A stretch of 36,859 bases of DNA from an uncultured Microbacteriaceae bacterium (GTDB lineage Bacteria; Actinomycetota; Actinomycetes; Actinomycetales; Microbacteriaceae), in assembly GCA_903915075.1 (NCBI GenBank), contig CAIWRM010000189.1, forward strand, positions 1 to 36,859. Direction: 5' to 3'. The stretch's first letter is position 1. Every line of letters starts with the position of its first letter. Under the pieces are notes generated by a model, which saw only the letters and a program-made list of their open reading frames with translations, had not been told where the DNA came from and ran no database searches. The translations under genes were made by a program, and so were the position numbers. Of the stretch, positions 11,043-20,655 are shown one piece after another.

Positions 11043-11882
11043 CTAAAGCCTGGCCGCGTGTATGGCGCTCACCAAAATGGCGCGCGCTCCGAGTTCGTAG
11101 AGCGAGTCCATCACGTGATTCTGATCGTCCCGCGGAACCATGACACGCACGGCTACCCACTCGGGATCCCGCAGCGGCGACACCGTCGGCGATTCGATGC
11201 CCGGTGCGAGGGCACACGCGCGCTCGAGTAGTGAAACTGGGCAGTCGTAGTCCATGAGCACGTAGGCGCGCGCCACCAAGACACCCTCGAGTCGCTTCAC
11301 GAGTGTTGTGACCGCCGCGTCGGAGCTTCCCCCTGAGATCAGGACACCTGAGCTCTCAAGAATGACCGGTCCGAAGATTTCGAGCCCTGCTTTGCGAAGA
11401 GTCGTGCCCGTGGAGACGACGTCTGCCACGGCGTCAGCTACACCGAGGCGAACGGCGGACTCGACTGCCCCGTCGAGAGGTACGAGAGTTGCCGTGACAC
11501 CGGCAGCATCCAGGAACGCGCCCACAAGACCGGGATAACTGGTTGCGACACGACGCCCGGCAAGCTCAGAAACGTTCGTGATTGTGCCTACCGGAGCCGC
11601 GAATCGAAACGTTGACTGACCAAAGTCCAAATCGGCAATTTCGCGCGCGCTCGACCCAGAATCGAGCAAGAGGTCGCGACCGGTAATGCCCACGTCCAAG
11701 GCTCCCGAGCCCACGTAGGTGGCGATGTCACGAGGACGAAGATAGAAAAACTCAACGTCGTTGCGCGCATCTTCCACGTGCAGCTCGCGAGTATCACGAC
11801 GTGTCGCGTAACCCGCCTCACGCAGCATCTCTATGGCGACGTCGGCGAGTGAGCCCTTGTTGGGGACTGCAATTCTCAGCAT
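11043..11882 (-). CDS. hisG: ATP phosphoribosyltransferase, long form
   Basis: First and rate-limiting step of histidine synthesis, joining ATP and PRPP. Its 279 aa length indicates the long HisG form with a C-terminal ACT-like domain for histidine feedback, so no HisZ is needed. The PRPP-binding stretch [14 protein letters not shown] and the motif [13 protein letters not shown] are clear. ATG start with AAGGA seven bases upstream. It follows hisE after 29 bases, as in M. tuberculosis, where hisE and hisG are also adjacent. Confidence 0.97.
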   Translation of the reverse strand: MLRIAVPNKGSLADVAIEMLREAGYATRRDTRELHVEDARNDVEFFYLRPRDIATYVGSGALDVGITGRDLLLDSGSSAREIADLDFGQSTFRFAAPVGTITNVSELAGRRVATSYPGLVGAFLDAAGVTATLVPLDGAVESAVRLGVADAVADVVSTGTTLRKAGLEIFGPVILESSGVLISGGSSDAAVTTLVKRLEGVLVARAYVLMDYDCPVSLLERACALAPGIESPTVSPLRDPEWVAVRVMVPRDDQNHVMDSLYELGARAILVSAIHAARL

Positions 11883-11911
11883 GGGTATCCTTGCCCGGGT
11901 GATAAAGCTCG

Positions 11912-12175
11912 TTAGAGGTGTGAGTAGACGTTCTCGAGGGTGAGACCCTTGCGCAGCATGAGCACCTGCACGTGATACAGAAGTTGGGAAATCTCTTCGG
12001 CGGTGCGGTCGTTATCTTCGTACTCGGCCGCCATCCAGACCTCGGCAGATTCCTCAACGATTTTCTTACCGATGGCGTGCACTCCGTCGTCATACTCGGC
12101 GACCGTGCGCGAACCTTCGGGGCGCGTCGCTATGCGCTCGGATAGTTCGTTGAAAAGACCTTCAAACGTTTTCAC
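11912..12175 (-). CDS. hisE: Phosphoribosyl-ATP pyrophosphatase
   Basis: All-alpha NTP pyrophosphohydrolase of 87 aa that removes pyrophosphate from phosphoribosyl-ATP, the product of HisG. The MazG-like motif [14 protein letters not shown] and the segment [15 protein letters not shown] are typical. The start is GTG at 12175, nine bases after the rpe stop, without a clear SD. This suggests that ribosomes arriving from rpe re-initiate here. Confidence 0.95.
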   Translation of the reverse strand: MKTFEGLFNELSERIATRPEGSRTVAEYDDGVHAIGKKIVEESAEVWMAAEYEDNDRTAEEISQLLYHVQVLMLRKGLTLENVYSHL

Positions 12176-12184
12176 ATATCAAGA

Positions 12185-12853
12185 TTAGCGCGCATGGTGG
12201 TGCTCACTCGCGGCGTGACGCAGCGCGTCAATGGCAACACCGGGATCTGCATGACCGAATACGCTCGATCCGGCAACGAAAGTGTCAGCACCGGCAGCAG
12301 CAGCCTGAACGATTGTCTGCTCCGTGACTCCCCCGTCTACCTGCAACCACACGTCACAGCCCTTGGCCGAGATGGCCTGAGTGAGTTGAGCAAGCTTGGG
12401 CAACACAGACGGGATAAATGCCTGGCCACCGAAACCGGGTTCGACCGTCATGACGAGAATTTGATCAAACTCGTCCACAATCTCAAGAAGCGCGTCCACC
12501 GGCGTATCGGGCTTGACGGCAACGCCGGCACGAGATCCGCGATCTCGTAGCGCGCGCGCCACTGCTACTGCGTCTTGGGCCGCCTCGAGGTGAAAAGTCA
12601 CCGAGAACACACCTAGTTCGGCGTACCCGGGAGCCCAGCGATCCGGATCCGCAATCATGAGGTGAACATCCAGCGGGACGGGAGATGTGTCGTTAATTCG
12701 CTGGACCATCTGCGGACCAAAGGTGAGATTGGGCACGAAGTGGTTGTCCATCACATCGACATGAGCGTAGTCCGCGTTGCCAATGAGTGCGAGGTCACGC
12801 TGCATATTGACGAAGTCAGCAGACAGGATGCTCGGATTAATGCGGACGCCCAT
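12185..12853 (-). CDS. rpe: Ribulose-phosphate 3-epimerase
   Basis: TIM-barrel enzyme of the pentose phosphate pathway that interconverts ribulose-5-P and xylulose-5-P. The signature stretches INPSILSADF, HVDVMDNHFVPN, MTVEPGFGGQAF and VDGGV include the metal-binding histidines and the two catalytic aspartates. I start at ATG 12853 (222 aa), ten bases after rsmB. The track's 13018 start adds 55 residues translated out of frame from rsmB sequence and is not credible. Confidence 0.97.
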   Translation of the reverse strand: MGVRINPSILSADFVNMQRDLALIGNADYAHVDVMDNHFVPNLTFGPQMVQRINDTSPVPLDVHLMIADPDRWAPGYAELGVFSVTFHLEAAQDAVAVARALRDRGSRAGVAVKPDTPVDALLEIVDEFDQILVMTVEPGFGGQAFIPSVLPKLAQLTQAISAKGCDVWLQVDGGVTEQTIVQAAAAGADTFVAGSSVFGHADPGVAIDALRHAASEHHHAR

Positions 12854-12863
12854 GGTGACGAGC

Positions 12864-14243
12864 CTACTTTGCGGACCGCTCAAAGATGCTGATGAACATG
12901 GCGTCGGTGTCGTTGATGTGGGGCCAGAGTTGCACGAAGGGAGCATCATCGGAGACAGTAACTCCACCGTGTGTGACGTCGCGGATGATGGGGGCCACTG
13001 CCACCGGCGCAAAGTCACTCCTCCCAGTCATCACCCGGGACAACACCTCGGTCGTCTCGCTCAGGGACGGCGTACACGTGACGTAGGCGAGCAATCCTCC
13101 GGGAGCCACAACATGACACGCGGCTTCGAGCAACTGCTGTTGCAGCACCACGAGGTCGGCAACGTCTGCCGGAGAGCGTCGCCAGCGTGCCTCGGGGCGT
13201 CGTCGCAGCGCGCCGAGCCCGGAACACGGGGCATCGACCAAAACCCGATCGAAACGCTCCACTGAGGCGACATACGAGCGACCATCATTCACGGTGACGT
13301 GCGCGTCGGGGAAAGGCGCAAGTGCTTGGCGCACCAGTTTGGCTCGATGCTCACTGACTTCGTTAGCCACGAGGTGCGCGCCCGATCTTTCTGCCAGTGC
13401 CGCCAGCAGCGCCGCTTTGCCTCCGGGGCCGGCACACAGGTCGAGCCAGTTCTCCTCCGGCGCGGCCTCCCGCGCACCCCAGAGCGCCAACGCCGCGAGC
13501 TGAGAACCCACATCTTGCACGCGAATCTGCCCGCCTGATTGCGTGACGATCGCGCCGGGATCTCCACGCAGGAGGTTGAACGAGAACGGTGTGCGTTCGT
13601 CGACCTCGAGTGCGTCATCTAAGGACGCGCTCGCTGCGGCGTGCCGGGCATCAGCATCTCGTGCAATCCGCAGGTCGACCAGTGACACGGTGGCTGCGTC
13701 GTTGTTCGCGCGCAGCAGTGCTTCAATCTCGCCGGCGTAACCCCGCTCTGCCAAGGCACGGGAGAGATCATCAACAATCCACGACGGATGCGAGAACTGC
13801 ACGGCCAAGCGCTCGGTAGCGGAGAGTGAGTCGGGAGCAACCCTCTCAATCCACTCATCGGAATCACGTTCCGTGATGCGCCGCATCACGGCGTTGACGA
13901 ATCCCGCCGACTTGGCCATCTGGACGCTCCGTGCCAGATTGACTGATTCGCTCACCACGGCGTGGGCGGGCGTGTGCAGGTGAATCCACTGATGAGATCC
14001 CAGGCGCAGAACGTCCAGAACGGCAGAATCAATCTGATCGAGGTCTCGTTGAGCGGCAGACTCAATCACGGCGTCGTAGAGTCCTTGCATGCGTAACGTG
14101 CCGTAGACGAGCTCGGTGACAAAACCCGCGTCTGACCGAGACAACCCGGCTTCCCGGAGCGCCACCGGTGTGACGAGATTCGCATACGCGTCGTTCTCGT
14201 GGACGTCACGTAGAACGCGCCACGCCACTCCTCGTGCGTTCAC
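12864..14243 (-). CDS. rsmB: 16S rRNA (cytosine-967-C5) methyltransferase, RsmB/Fmu type
   Basis: SAM-dependent rRNA m5C methyltransferase of 459 aa. An N-terminal NusB-like RNA-binding domain (about residues 1-140) is followed by a Rossmann methyltransferase domain. The SAM loop is LDLCAGPGGKAALL. Motif IV (VDAPCSGLGALRRRPEARWR) and motif VI (YVTCTPSLSETTEV) carry the two conserved cysteines. The GTG start overlaps the fmt stop (GTGA). The fmt-rsmB-rpe order is conserved in Actinobacteria. Confidence 0.95.
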   Translation of the reverse strand: MNARGVAWRVLRDVHENDAYANLVTPVALREAGLSRSDAGFVTELVYGTLRMQGLYDAVIESAAQRDLDQIDSAVLDVLRLGSHQWIHLHTPAHAVVSESVNLARSVQMAKSAGFVNAVMRRITERDSDEWIERVAPDSLSATERLAVQFSHPSWIVDDLSRALAERGYAGEIEALLRANNDAATVSLVDLRIARDADARHAAASASLDDALEVDERTPFSFNLLRGDPGAIVTQSGGQIRVQDVGSQLAALALWGAREAAPEENWLDLCAGPGGKAALLAALAERSGAHLVANEVSEHRAKLVRQALAPFPDAHVTVNDGRSYVASVERFDRVLVDAPCSGLGALRRRPEARWRRSPADVADLVVLQQQLLEAACHVVAPGGLLAYVTCTPSLSETTEVLSRVMTGRSDFAPVAVAPIIRDVTHGGVTVSDDAPFVQLWPHINDTDAMFISIFERSAK

Positions 14244-15160
14244 TCAGACACCACAACGACGCGAGAATCCTGGATTCCCCGGAGCCACTCTGATGCCGTC
14301 ATCTCGCGCTTGCCCGCCGGTACAACGCGGACGAGTGTGAGGGCCCCCGACGACAGACCCAACAGAACGTTTCCCTCGTGGTCGGTAATCACGCCGGCCT
14401 CACAATCCGCGACAGTCGAGCGCTCCGCGGCCGAAATCTTGACGCGTCCCACCGACGTTTCGATCCACGCACCCGGTTCGGGGGTGACCGCACGGAAAAC
14501 GTTAAACACTGCCGATGCATCCGACGTGACGTTGAGTCGACCATCCTGATTTGTCAGTTTGGGCGCGAACGTTGGCGTGCCGGACTGCACAACAGCATGG
14601 AGCGTTCCTGCTTCGATGCCGTCCAGCACGCGCACAACCTGCTTGGCGCCGACATCTGCAAGGTTCATCAAGACATCCCCGCTGGTTGCCTCCGGCACGA
14701 CGCTGTGATTCTGCAGGTCAAAGATTGGCCCTGCATCCATGCGCTCGACCAGTTGAAAAACAGAGGTAGCAATTTCTGTCTCGCCCGCCAAGAGGGCTCG
14801 CTGCACCGGTGCTGCGCCGCGGAAGCGTGGCAGGTCGCTGAAGTGCAGGTTGATCCACCCTCGCGTGGGAACCGCCAGCATTTGTGCGTCGAGGAGTGCG
14901 CCGTAGGCCACAATGACGCCGATGTCCGCCGACCAGCCCGAAATCTCGTTGACTGTGTCGTCGTCCGGGCGATTCGAGGTGACAACCGGGATGCCGCGTT
15001 CATCAGCCCACGCGCCAACAGGCGACCGGGTCAACGTTCGCGCTCTGCCCACGGGTGCATCGTGGCGGGTGAGAATTCCCACAACGTCGTGGGGCGAGGA
15101 ATCGAGCGCGCGAAGAGTTGGCAGTGCCACCTCTGGCGTTCCCGCAAAAATCACGCGCAT
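14240..15160 (-). CDS. fmt: Methionyl-tRNA formyltransferase
   Basis: Formylates initiator Met-tRNA using 10-formyl-THF. The N-terminus MRVIFAGTPEVALPTL is canonical. The catalytic region INLHFSDLPRFRGAAPVQ carries the Asn and His, and the aspartate lies in ERMDAGPIFD. An OB-fold C-terminal domain follows. The length, 306 aa, is typical. The ATG start lies 18 bases after priA and the stop overlaps rsmB. Confidence 0.97.
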   Translation of the reverse strand: MRVIFAGTPEVALPTLRALDSSPHDVVGILTRHDAPVGRARTLTRSPVGAWADERGIPVVTSNRPDDDTVNEISGWSADIGVIVAYGALLDAQMLAVPTRGWINLHFSDLPRFRGAAPVQRALLAGETEIATSVFQLVERMDAGPIFDLQNHSVVPEATSGDVLMNLADVGAKQVVRVLDGIEAGTLHAVVQSGTPTFAPKLTNQDGRLNVTSDASAVFNVFRAVTPEPGAWIETSVGRVKISAAERSTVADCEAGVITDHEGNVLLGLSSGALTLVRVVPAGKREMTASEWLRGIQDSRVVVVSE

Positions 15161-15178
15161 CGCGACACTCCGTTCCCG

Positions 15179-17113
15179 TTAGCCAACATGCCCGCCGTCG
15201 TAGGCGTCGTCGAGGCGCACCCTGAGAGAGGGCGTCGATCCGGGACGCTTGCGAGCCGCCGCGGCAGCTACAACACTGGCACGAAGACTGTGCGTCACGT
15301 CACTGCCACGCGCGTACGAGAACAATACGGTCGCCCTGACCTGACCTTCGCCATCTGGCATGGGTCCCAGGATGGAGTACACGCCATCCGTGGGGAGGGC
15401 GTCGAGAGCACGTGCGACGACCTGTGCGTGTCCCGTCACGTGCGCCATTCGGGAAGAAGGCGGCAGGTGAAGTTGTGAACGTTGCTCCACTTCGGTTCCC
15501 ATGTAATCGGACCATGACCGCGACCCAAGAACCGCACCGAGCCGAACTCCGGCGCCCTGAACGAAAACGCGCCCCGAGGGACCACAGCAGGCTATGGCGT
15601 GCGCCCAGAGGCGCAGGGCGTTTTCCACAACACGCATCTTGTCACTGTAGAGCTGTCGGTCGGCGTCCACGATGATGACCGTCGAATATCCACCGGGACA
15701 AAAGGGCTCGGCGCCGGGTGTCGCCACAACAATCTGCGGAGTCTGCTCGATTCCTGTCACGATTCGCTCGCCGTCGCTGACCACAATCGGCACATTCGGA
15801 AAACTTTTGCCGATCATGTCAGCCGTCCACGTACTCCCCGGAGCGACGTCGGTGATCTCGTGCGATCCGCACGATGAGCACGTGATGTCCGTGGCCAGGC
15901 GGCCACACCACCGACAGTCGGGAACGGCCCCTCGCGACGACCGACGCAATGGTCCGCCACACGCGGTGCACGCTGACCGTTCGCGACAGCTTGCGCAGAC
16001 GCTCAGTTGCGAGAATCCGGGTCGCGGCACCTGAATGAGCACAGGAGCTTGTGTCACGGCCTTCGCGGCCCACTGCCACGCCACGGCCGGAATCGAACCT
16101 GACCGCCCCGGAGACTCGTCGTCAAGTGGAATCACCTTCGGACCGGGTCGCTCAGAGAGGTCGACGTGAGAAAGCCAGTCGATGTTAGTGAGCCGTGTGA
16201 CGTGGGCTGAGGGACTGAGAGATAGGAAGGCCAGCATTCCGCCCTCCTGCTGGTGCCTCAGCAACCCGATGTCACGAGGATGGGCATACGGTGCCATGGG
16301 TTCGTCGAGCACAGGATCTGCGTCGTCCCATATGACGAAAGCACCGAGACGGGCCACGGGAGCGTAGGCGGCACTGCGGCTCCCCACAACAATCACCGCG
16401 TCGCCGCGGACGCATCTGAGGTAGTTGATCCAGCGCACCGCCGGCTCGACCTCGGCATCCAATCGACAGACGAGGTCGCCCAAGCCATCGGCCTCGAGGT
16501 CGGCAACCACGCGAGCGACATCGCGGAAGTCCGGAACAATCAGGATTGCGGAGGTCTCGGAAGCAACGGCATTCCTCGATATTTGGGCCATCAGGACCGA
16601 CCAGGCGGTGGTCGGCTGCGAGCCGGCATTCATTGCCTGCGCCATTGGAACGGTCACTGCAAGACGCGCGTCCGCCTCGGCTTGTTGGGCCACACCTGAG
16701 ATTTTTCGAGCAGCCACCGGCTCTGGGTTCACGATCGGTTGAGCCGCAAACGCCTTCTCGGCCCGCACGTATCGGCGCGGAAGTGCCAGACGCAGCACGT
16801 CGGCTGCAGTGCCCACCTGCCTGTCTGCCACAGCTCGCGCTAGGTCGAACAACCTCCGGGGCAGAATGGGGATTGCGCTCACCACGTCACTGACATCAGA
16901 GAGTCGTCCCGCGTAGTCCGAGCCTGTCGCAATCTCGACAACGTAAGCGAGCCTCTGGCGCCCACTTGTGCGCAACGGTACGCGCACGAGACTTCCCTCA
17001 GACACGGACTCTGCCAGCTGGGGCGGAATGCGGTAGTCGAGGAGCCGATCCAGCTGGGGCAGCGGAGAATCGAGCAAGACCCGCGCCACAGACAACACGG
17101 GGACGTTAGTCAC
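15179..17113 (-). CDS. priA: Probable primosomal protein N' (PriA-like), helicase-degenerate
   Basis: A 644-residue homologue of PriA, the replication restart initiator. It keeps the N-terminal DNA-binding region ([15 protein letters not shown]) and four zinc-binding pairs: C373/C376, C382/C385, C400/C403 and C412/C415. The Walker A loop is missing: the stretch expected to be GxGKT reads [16 protein letters not shown]. No clear DEEH Walker B is visible either (WDDADP stands there). Loss of ATPase motifs is known in actinobacterial PriA, so it probably has a non-helicase role. GTG start overlapping the metK stop. Confidence 0.88.
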   Translation of the reverse strand: MTNVPVLSVARVLLDSPLPQLDRLLDYRIPPQLAESVSEGSLVRVPLRTSGRQRLAYVVEIATGSDYAGRLSDVSDVVSAIPILPRRLFDLARAVADRQVGTAADVLRLALPRRYVRAEKAFAAQPIVNPEPVAARKISGVAQQAEADARLAVTVPMAQAMNAGSQPTTAWSVLMAQISRNAVASETSAILIVPDFRDVARVVADLEADGLGDLVCRLDAEVEPAVRWINYLRCVRGDAVIVVGSRSAAYAPVARLGAFVIWDDADPVLDEPMAPYAHPRDIGLLRHQQEGGMLAFLSLSPSAHVTRLTNIDWLSHVDLSERPGPKVIPLDDESPGRSGSIPAVAWQWAAKAVTQAPVLIQVPRPGFSQLSVCASCRERSACTACGGPLRRSSRGAVPDCRWCGRLATDITCSSCGSHEITDVAPGSTWTADMIGKSFPNVPIVVSDGERIVTGIEQTPQIVVATPGAEPFCPGGYSTVIIVDADRQLYSDKMRVVENALRLWAHAIACCGPSGRVFVQGAGVRLGAVLGSRSWSDYMGTEVEQRSQLHLPPSSRMAHVTGHAQVVARALDALPTDGVYSILGPMPDGEGQVRATVLFSYARGSDVTHSLRASVVAAAAARKRPGSTPSLRVRLDDAYDGGHVG

Positions 17114-18264
17114 AGACCGACTGCAGACCGCAGATCGTCAACGCGGTCGAGGCTTTCCCAGGTAAAGCCCGCGCCCTCACGTCCAAAGTGACCGTAGGCC
17201 GCCGTTTCCGCGTAGCGCGGCTTGAGAAGATCGAGATCGCGGATCAACGCCGCGGGGCGGAAATCGAACACCTCTCGGATTGCCGATTCAATTTTCTCAG
17301 GCGCAACATGGTGCGTTTCGAACGTCTCGACATAAACACCCACTGGCTGCGCGACACCGATGGCGTAGGCGATTTGGAGCTCGATTCGATCGGCAAGTCC
17401 AGCGGCCACGGCGTTCTTGGCAGCCCAGCGCATAGCGTATGCCGCGCTGCGGTCAACCTTGGACGGGTCTTTGCCGCTGAAGGCACCACCACCGTGTCTG
17501 CTTGACCCTCCGTAGGTGTCGACGATGATCTTTCGCCCGGTCAAACCGGCGTCTGCCCCGGGCCCGCCCTCGACGAACTTGCCCATGTGGTTAATGAAGA
17601 GGCGCGGCGCGGAGTGTTCAATGTCGATGGTGCCCAAGACGGGCTCAATGACATGAGCGGCGATCTCAGCGCGCAGGGTGTCGAGGTCGATGTCGGCAAG
17701 GTGCTGTGAACTCACCACAACGGCGTCGATGCTGCGTGGAGTGTTGCCCTCGTAGCCAATGGTCACCTGGGTCTTGCCGTCGGGGCCGAGGTAAGGCAGC
17801 TGGCCGGACTTGCGGACCTCGGCCAAACGCTCAGCAAGGCGATGCGCCAGCCAAATGGGAAGGGGCATGAAATTCTGCGTTTCGTTCGAGGCGTAGCCGA
17901 ACATGATTCCCTGATCTCCAGCGCCTTGATCCGACGCGTTAAACACACCCTCGGCGATGTCCGGAGATTGTGCCCCAAGTGAAACGGAGACACCGCAGTT
18001 GGCTCCGTCAAAACCAAACTGGTGGTTGCCGTAGCCGATCCGGGTCAGGGTTTGTCGCACGAGTGCCGGAATCTCAACGTACGCCTCGGTGGTTACTTCG
18101 CCCACCACGTGCACCAGGCCACGCGTCACAACGGTTTCGACGGCTACTCGCGAGGCCGGATCGACAGTGAGAAGGGCGTCGAGGATGGTGTCGGAAATCT
18201 GGTCACACACTTTGTCGGGATGACCCTCGGTTACCGACTCAGAAGAAAATAGACGAATGGACAT
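17110..18264 (-). CDS. metK: S-adenosylmethionine synthetase
   Basis: Makes SAM from methionine and ATP. It shows GHPDKVCD (residues 14-21), [25 protein letters not shown] and [16 protein letters not shown] (phosphate and metal loops). Its length is 384 aa. One odd point is the stretch that is normally NPTGRF, which here reads NHMGKF (225-230), while Asp238, Arg244 and Lys245 are kept. ATG start with GGGAG upstream, 18 bases after coaBC. I see no SAM riboswitch in that short gap. Confidence 0.97.
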   Translation of the reverse strand: MSIRLFSSESVTEGHPDKVCDQISDTILDALLTVDPASRVAVETVVTRGLVHVVGEVTTEAYVEIPALVRQTLTRIGYGNHQFGFDGANCGVSVSLGAQSPDIAEGVFNASDQGAGDQGIMFGYASNETQNFMPLPIWLAHRLAERLAEVRKSGQLPYLGPDGKTQVTIGYEGNTPRSIDAVVVSSQHLADIDLDTLRAEIAAHVIEPVLGTIDIEHSAPRLFINHMGKFVEGGPGADAGLTGRKIIVDTYGGSSRHGGGAFSGKDPSKVDRSAAYAMRWAAKNAVAAGLADRIELQIAYAIGVAQPVGVYVETFETHHVAPEKIESAIREVFDFRPAALIRDLDLLKPRYAETAAYGHFGREGAGFTWESLDRVDDLRSAVGL

Positions 18265-18282
18265 AACGACTCCCGTTTGTGG

Positions 18283-19494
18283 CTATTTGCTTCGCAGTTG
18301 AGTAACTACATCAAGAATACTTTGCGCGACTGACAGCTTTTCTCCACTGCTGCGGCCCAGCTCTCGCCCGTCGCCCGAGACGATAATCACATCGTTGTCT
18401 ACCGACCCAATGCCGCGCCCTGGGCCCACGCGGTTAGCAACAATCGCCGCCGCGCCCTTCGACGATGCTTTCTGGCGCGCGAGTGCCAGGAGTTCGGTGT
18501 CATCCTCGGCCGTCTCCGCAGCGAACCCGATGACGAGACAGCGCGGGTGACGGGACGCCTCGGCGAGAATGTCGGGGTTCGCCACCAGTTCAATACTTGG
18601 ATTCTGACCGAGAGTTGTCTTCTTGAGCTTTCTTTCGGAAACGACCGCAGCTCGATAGTCGGCGACAGCCGCCGCCATGATGAGCACGTCGGTCTGGTCG
18701 AGCTGACCCAGGACGGCACTGTGCATTTCTGCTGCCGTGCCGGCAAAAGTAACCGGCATACCCGAAGGTGGCTCGATATCCATATAGCCGGAGACAAAGT
18801 GAACGGACGCGCCACGCACACGAGCCGCCTCGGCAAGGGCAACAGCCTGTCTTCCCGACGACGTATTGCCAATGAACCTTACCGGGTCGAGCTGCTCACG
18901 TGTTCCACCGCCGGTGATGAGGACGCGAACCCCATCGAGATCACGCTCGCTTCGGCCAACCGCTGCGTAGGTTGCCGAAACGATGCTGTGCACCTCGGCC
19001 ATGCGACCGACTCCCACATCGCTACCGGTGAGTGCCCCACTTGCCGGATCGACGACCACGACTCCCCGTTGGCGAAGCACGGCGACATTGTGAACGGTGG
19101 CCGCGTTCTGCCACATCTCGGTGTGCATTGCCGGCGCCACGATGAGGGGGCCCCGGCGTGCCAGAACAGTGTTTCCCAAAAGATCCGGTGCGAGTCCCGC
19201 AACAATGCTGGCAAGCGTGTGGGCGGTAGCCGGAGCTATCACAACGGCATCCGCGTTCTGCCCGAGCGATACATGACGCACGTGTGACACGTCGTCGTAG
19301 AGGGCGTCGTAGACCGGATTGTGACTGATGGCTTCGAGAGTTGACTTGCCGACGAACTCATAGGCCGCAGACGTGGCCACCACCTGAACGTCGTGCCCGT
19401 CGAGAACGAACGCACGGATGGCGCCAACGGCCTTGTACGCCGCGATACCACCACTAACGCCTACGACGAGGCGCAGACGCGAGGCCTCCGGCAC
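18283..19494 (-). CDS. coaBC: Bifunctional phosphopantothenoylcysteine decarboxylase / phosphopantothenate-cysteine ligase
   Basis: Two-step enzyme of coenzyme A synthesis, 403 aa. The N-terminal flavin-dependent CoaC domain (about 1-180) has GVSGGIAAYKAV, the histidine region HVRHVSLG and the actinobacterial APAMHTEMW. The C-terminal CoaB ligase domain has ITGGGTREQLDPVRFIGN, NTSSG and the lysine motif ERKLKK. GTG start, three bases after the rpoZ stop, so probably coupled to it. The rpoZ-coaBC-metK order is conserved in Actinobacteria. Confidence 0.96.
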   Translation of the reverse strand: MPEASRLRLVVGVSGGIAAYKAVGAIRAFVLDGHDVQVVATSAAYEFVGKSTLEAISHNPVYDALYDDVSHVRHVSLGQNADAVVIAPATAHTLASIVAGLAPDLLGNTVLARRGPLIVAPAMHTEMWQNAATVHNVAVLRQRGVVVVDPASGALTGSDVGVGRMAEVHSIVSATYAAVGRSERDLDGVRVLITGGGTREQLDPVRFIGNTSSGRQAVALAEAARVRGASVHFVSGYMDIEPPSGMPVTFAGTAAEMHSAVLGQLDQTDVLIMAAAVADYRAAVVSERKLKKTTLGQNPSIELVANPDILAEASRHPRCLVIGFAAETAEDDTELLALARQKASSKGAAAIVANRVGPGRGIGSVDNDVIIVSGDGRELGRSSGEKLSVAQSILDVVTQLRSK

Positions 19495-19497
19495 GAG

Positions 19498-19755
19498 CTA
19501 CTCCGCAGGAACGGTGAGAGTGAGCTTGTTCTCGTTGATTTCGCGCAACGCGACGGTGAGAGGTTTGTCATCAATGTTGGAGTCGACCAGCGGACCAACA
19601 TTGTCGAACAGGCTTCCGTCGTGAAGGTCGGAGTAGTAGTCGTTAATCTGACGCGCGCGCTTAGCGGCGAAGATCACGAGAGCGTACTTTGAGTCGACCT
19701 TGGCAAGCAGGTCGTCGATGGGCGGATTGATGATGCCCTGAAGTTTGGTGGCCAT
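19498..19755 (-). CDS. rpoZ: RNA polymerase omega subunit
   Basis: Small (85 aa) RNA polymerase subunit that helps fold and recruit beta prime. The segment [30 protein letters not shown] is the omega core helix region with the conserved KRARQ sequence. ATG start with GGAG upstream, three bases after the gmk stop. The gmk-rpoZ-coaBC arrangement is widely conserved, which supports the call. Confidence 0.96.
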   Translation of the reverse strand: MATKLQGIINPPIDDLLAKVDSKYALVIFAAKRARQINDYYSDLHDGSLFDNVGPLVDSNIDDKPLTVALREINENKLTLTVPAE

Positions 19756-19758
19756 GAA

Positions 19759-20655
19759 TTACTCCTGACTGATTCCCATCAATTCTAGGACGAAATGAAC
19801 AGCGTCGCTGACGTCATCGTTGACAACACAGACATCGAAGCGGTTGGCCAGAGAAAGTTCGTGTTCAGCGGTCGTCAATCGTCGCTTCTGCTGGTGCTCA
19901 TCTTCGGTGCCGCGCCCGGCGAGTCGGTCGACGAGGGCGTCCCACGATGGTGGCAATAGAAAGACCAGGCGGATCTCGGGCATTGCCTCTTTGACGCTCA
20001 TTGCCCCCTGAACATCAATCTCCAGGAGCACGGGTTTGCCGGCGTCGATAGCGTCTTCAACCGGTTGTCGCGGGGTGCCGTATCGATGTTCGCCGTGGAC
20101 CTGAGCCCATTCGAGCAATTCGGAGTGTGACACCATGCGGTCGAACTCAGCCTCAGAGACGAAGAAATAGTGCTCCCCGTCTATCTCTCCGGGGCGAGGC
20201 GGACGCGTCGTTGCCGAGATGGAGACGAACGTGTCGGGTCGGTGCACGCGGACTCCACTGGCAACAGTTCCCTTTCCCACGCCCGATGGCCCAGCGAGCA
20301 CAATCGGGATGAGTGCTCGTGGTGGATCAGTGTGCCCGGCGCGCTGAGCGAGAAAACCGACGAGCTCTTTGCGCTGCCGACGCCCTAAGAAACCGAGTCG
20401 CTTTCGGTCCGAAATCGCCAAGACCTCGAGCGTGCGAGCTACCTTTCCCGCCCCCAGACCGCGCAGGCACGAAAGAAACTCGGGAACGCGAAGTCCGGCC
20501 TCAAACGATGACGGATCGGCACTGGCCACCGCCACGACGTCGATCGGACTCCGTCTGCCGTCGCGCAGCGATGCCTTTACCTGCGCGCGACCTCGGCGGG
20601 CACGCAAGGCGGCCGCTGTTCCAGCGGCACTGTCAACGGTTGGTGGATTAGACAA
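19759..20655 (-). CDS. gmk: mIHF-like domain fused to guanylate kinase
   Basis: One uninterrupted ORF with two parts. Residues about 1-105 resemble the actinobacterial integration host factor mIHF: ALRARRGRAQVKASLRDGR, then FLSCLRGLGAGKVARTLEVL and the DNA-binding-like RLGFLGRRQRKELVGF. Residues about 113-298 are guanylate kinase: P-loop GPSGVGKGT at 122-130, SATTRPPRPGEIDGEHY, and the lid RGTEDEHQQKRRL. It would phosphorylate GMP to GDP; the N-terminal part would bind DNA. In Mycobacterium mihF and gmk are separate neighbours, so this is a fusion. I chose TTG 20655 (298 aa), overlapping the pyrF stop by eight bases; a GTG at 20637 is an alternative. The track's 20745 start is too far upstream. 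Confidence 0.9.
   Translation of the reverse strand: MSNPPTVDSAAGTAAALRARRGRAQVKASLRDGRRSPIDVVAVASADPSSFEAGLRVPEFLSCLRGLGAGKVARTLEVLAISDRKRLGFLGRRQRKELVGFLAQRAGHTDPPRALIPIVLAGPSGVGKGTVASGVRVHRPDTFVSISATTRPPRPGEIDGEHYFFVSEAEFDRMVSHSELLEWAQVHGEHRYGTPRQPVEDAIDAGKPVLLEIDVQGAMSVKEAMPEIRLVFLLPPSWDALVDRLAGRGTEDEHQQKRRLTTAEHELSLANRFDVCVVNDDVSDAVHFVLELMGISQE

Noticed and set aside
18265-18282. Possible SAM riboswitch before metK
   Set aside because: The gap is only 18 bases and cannot hold one; no matching fold was seen in the end of coaBC.
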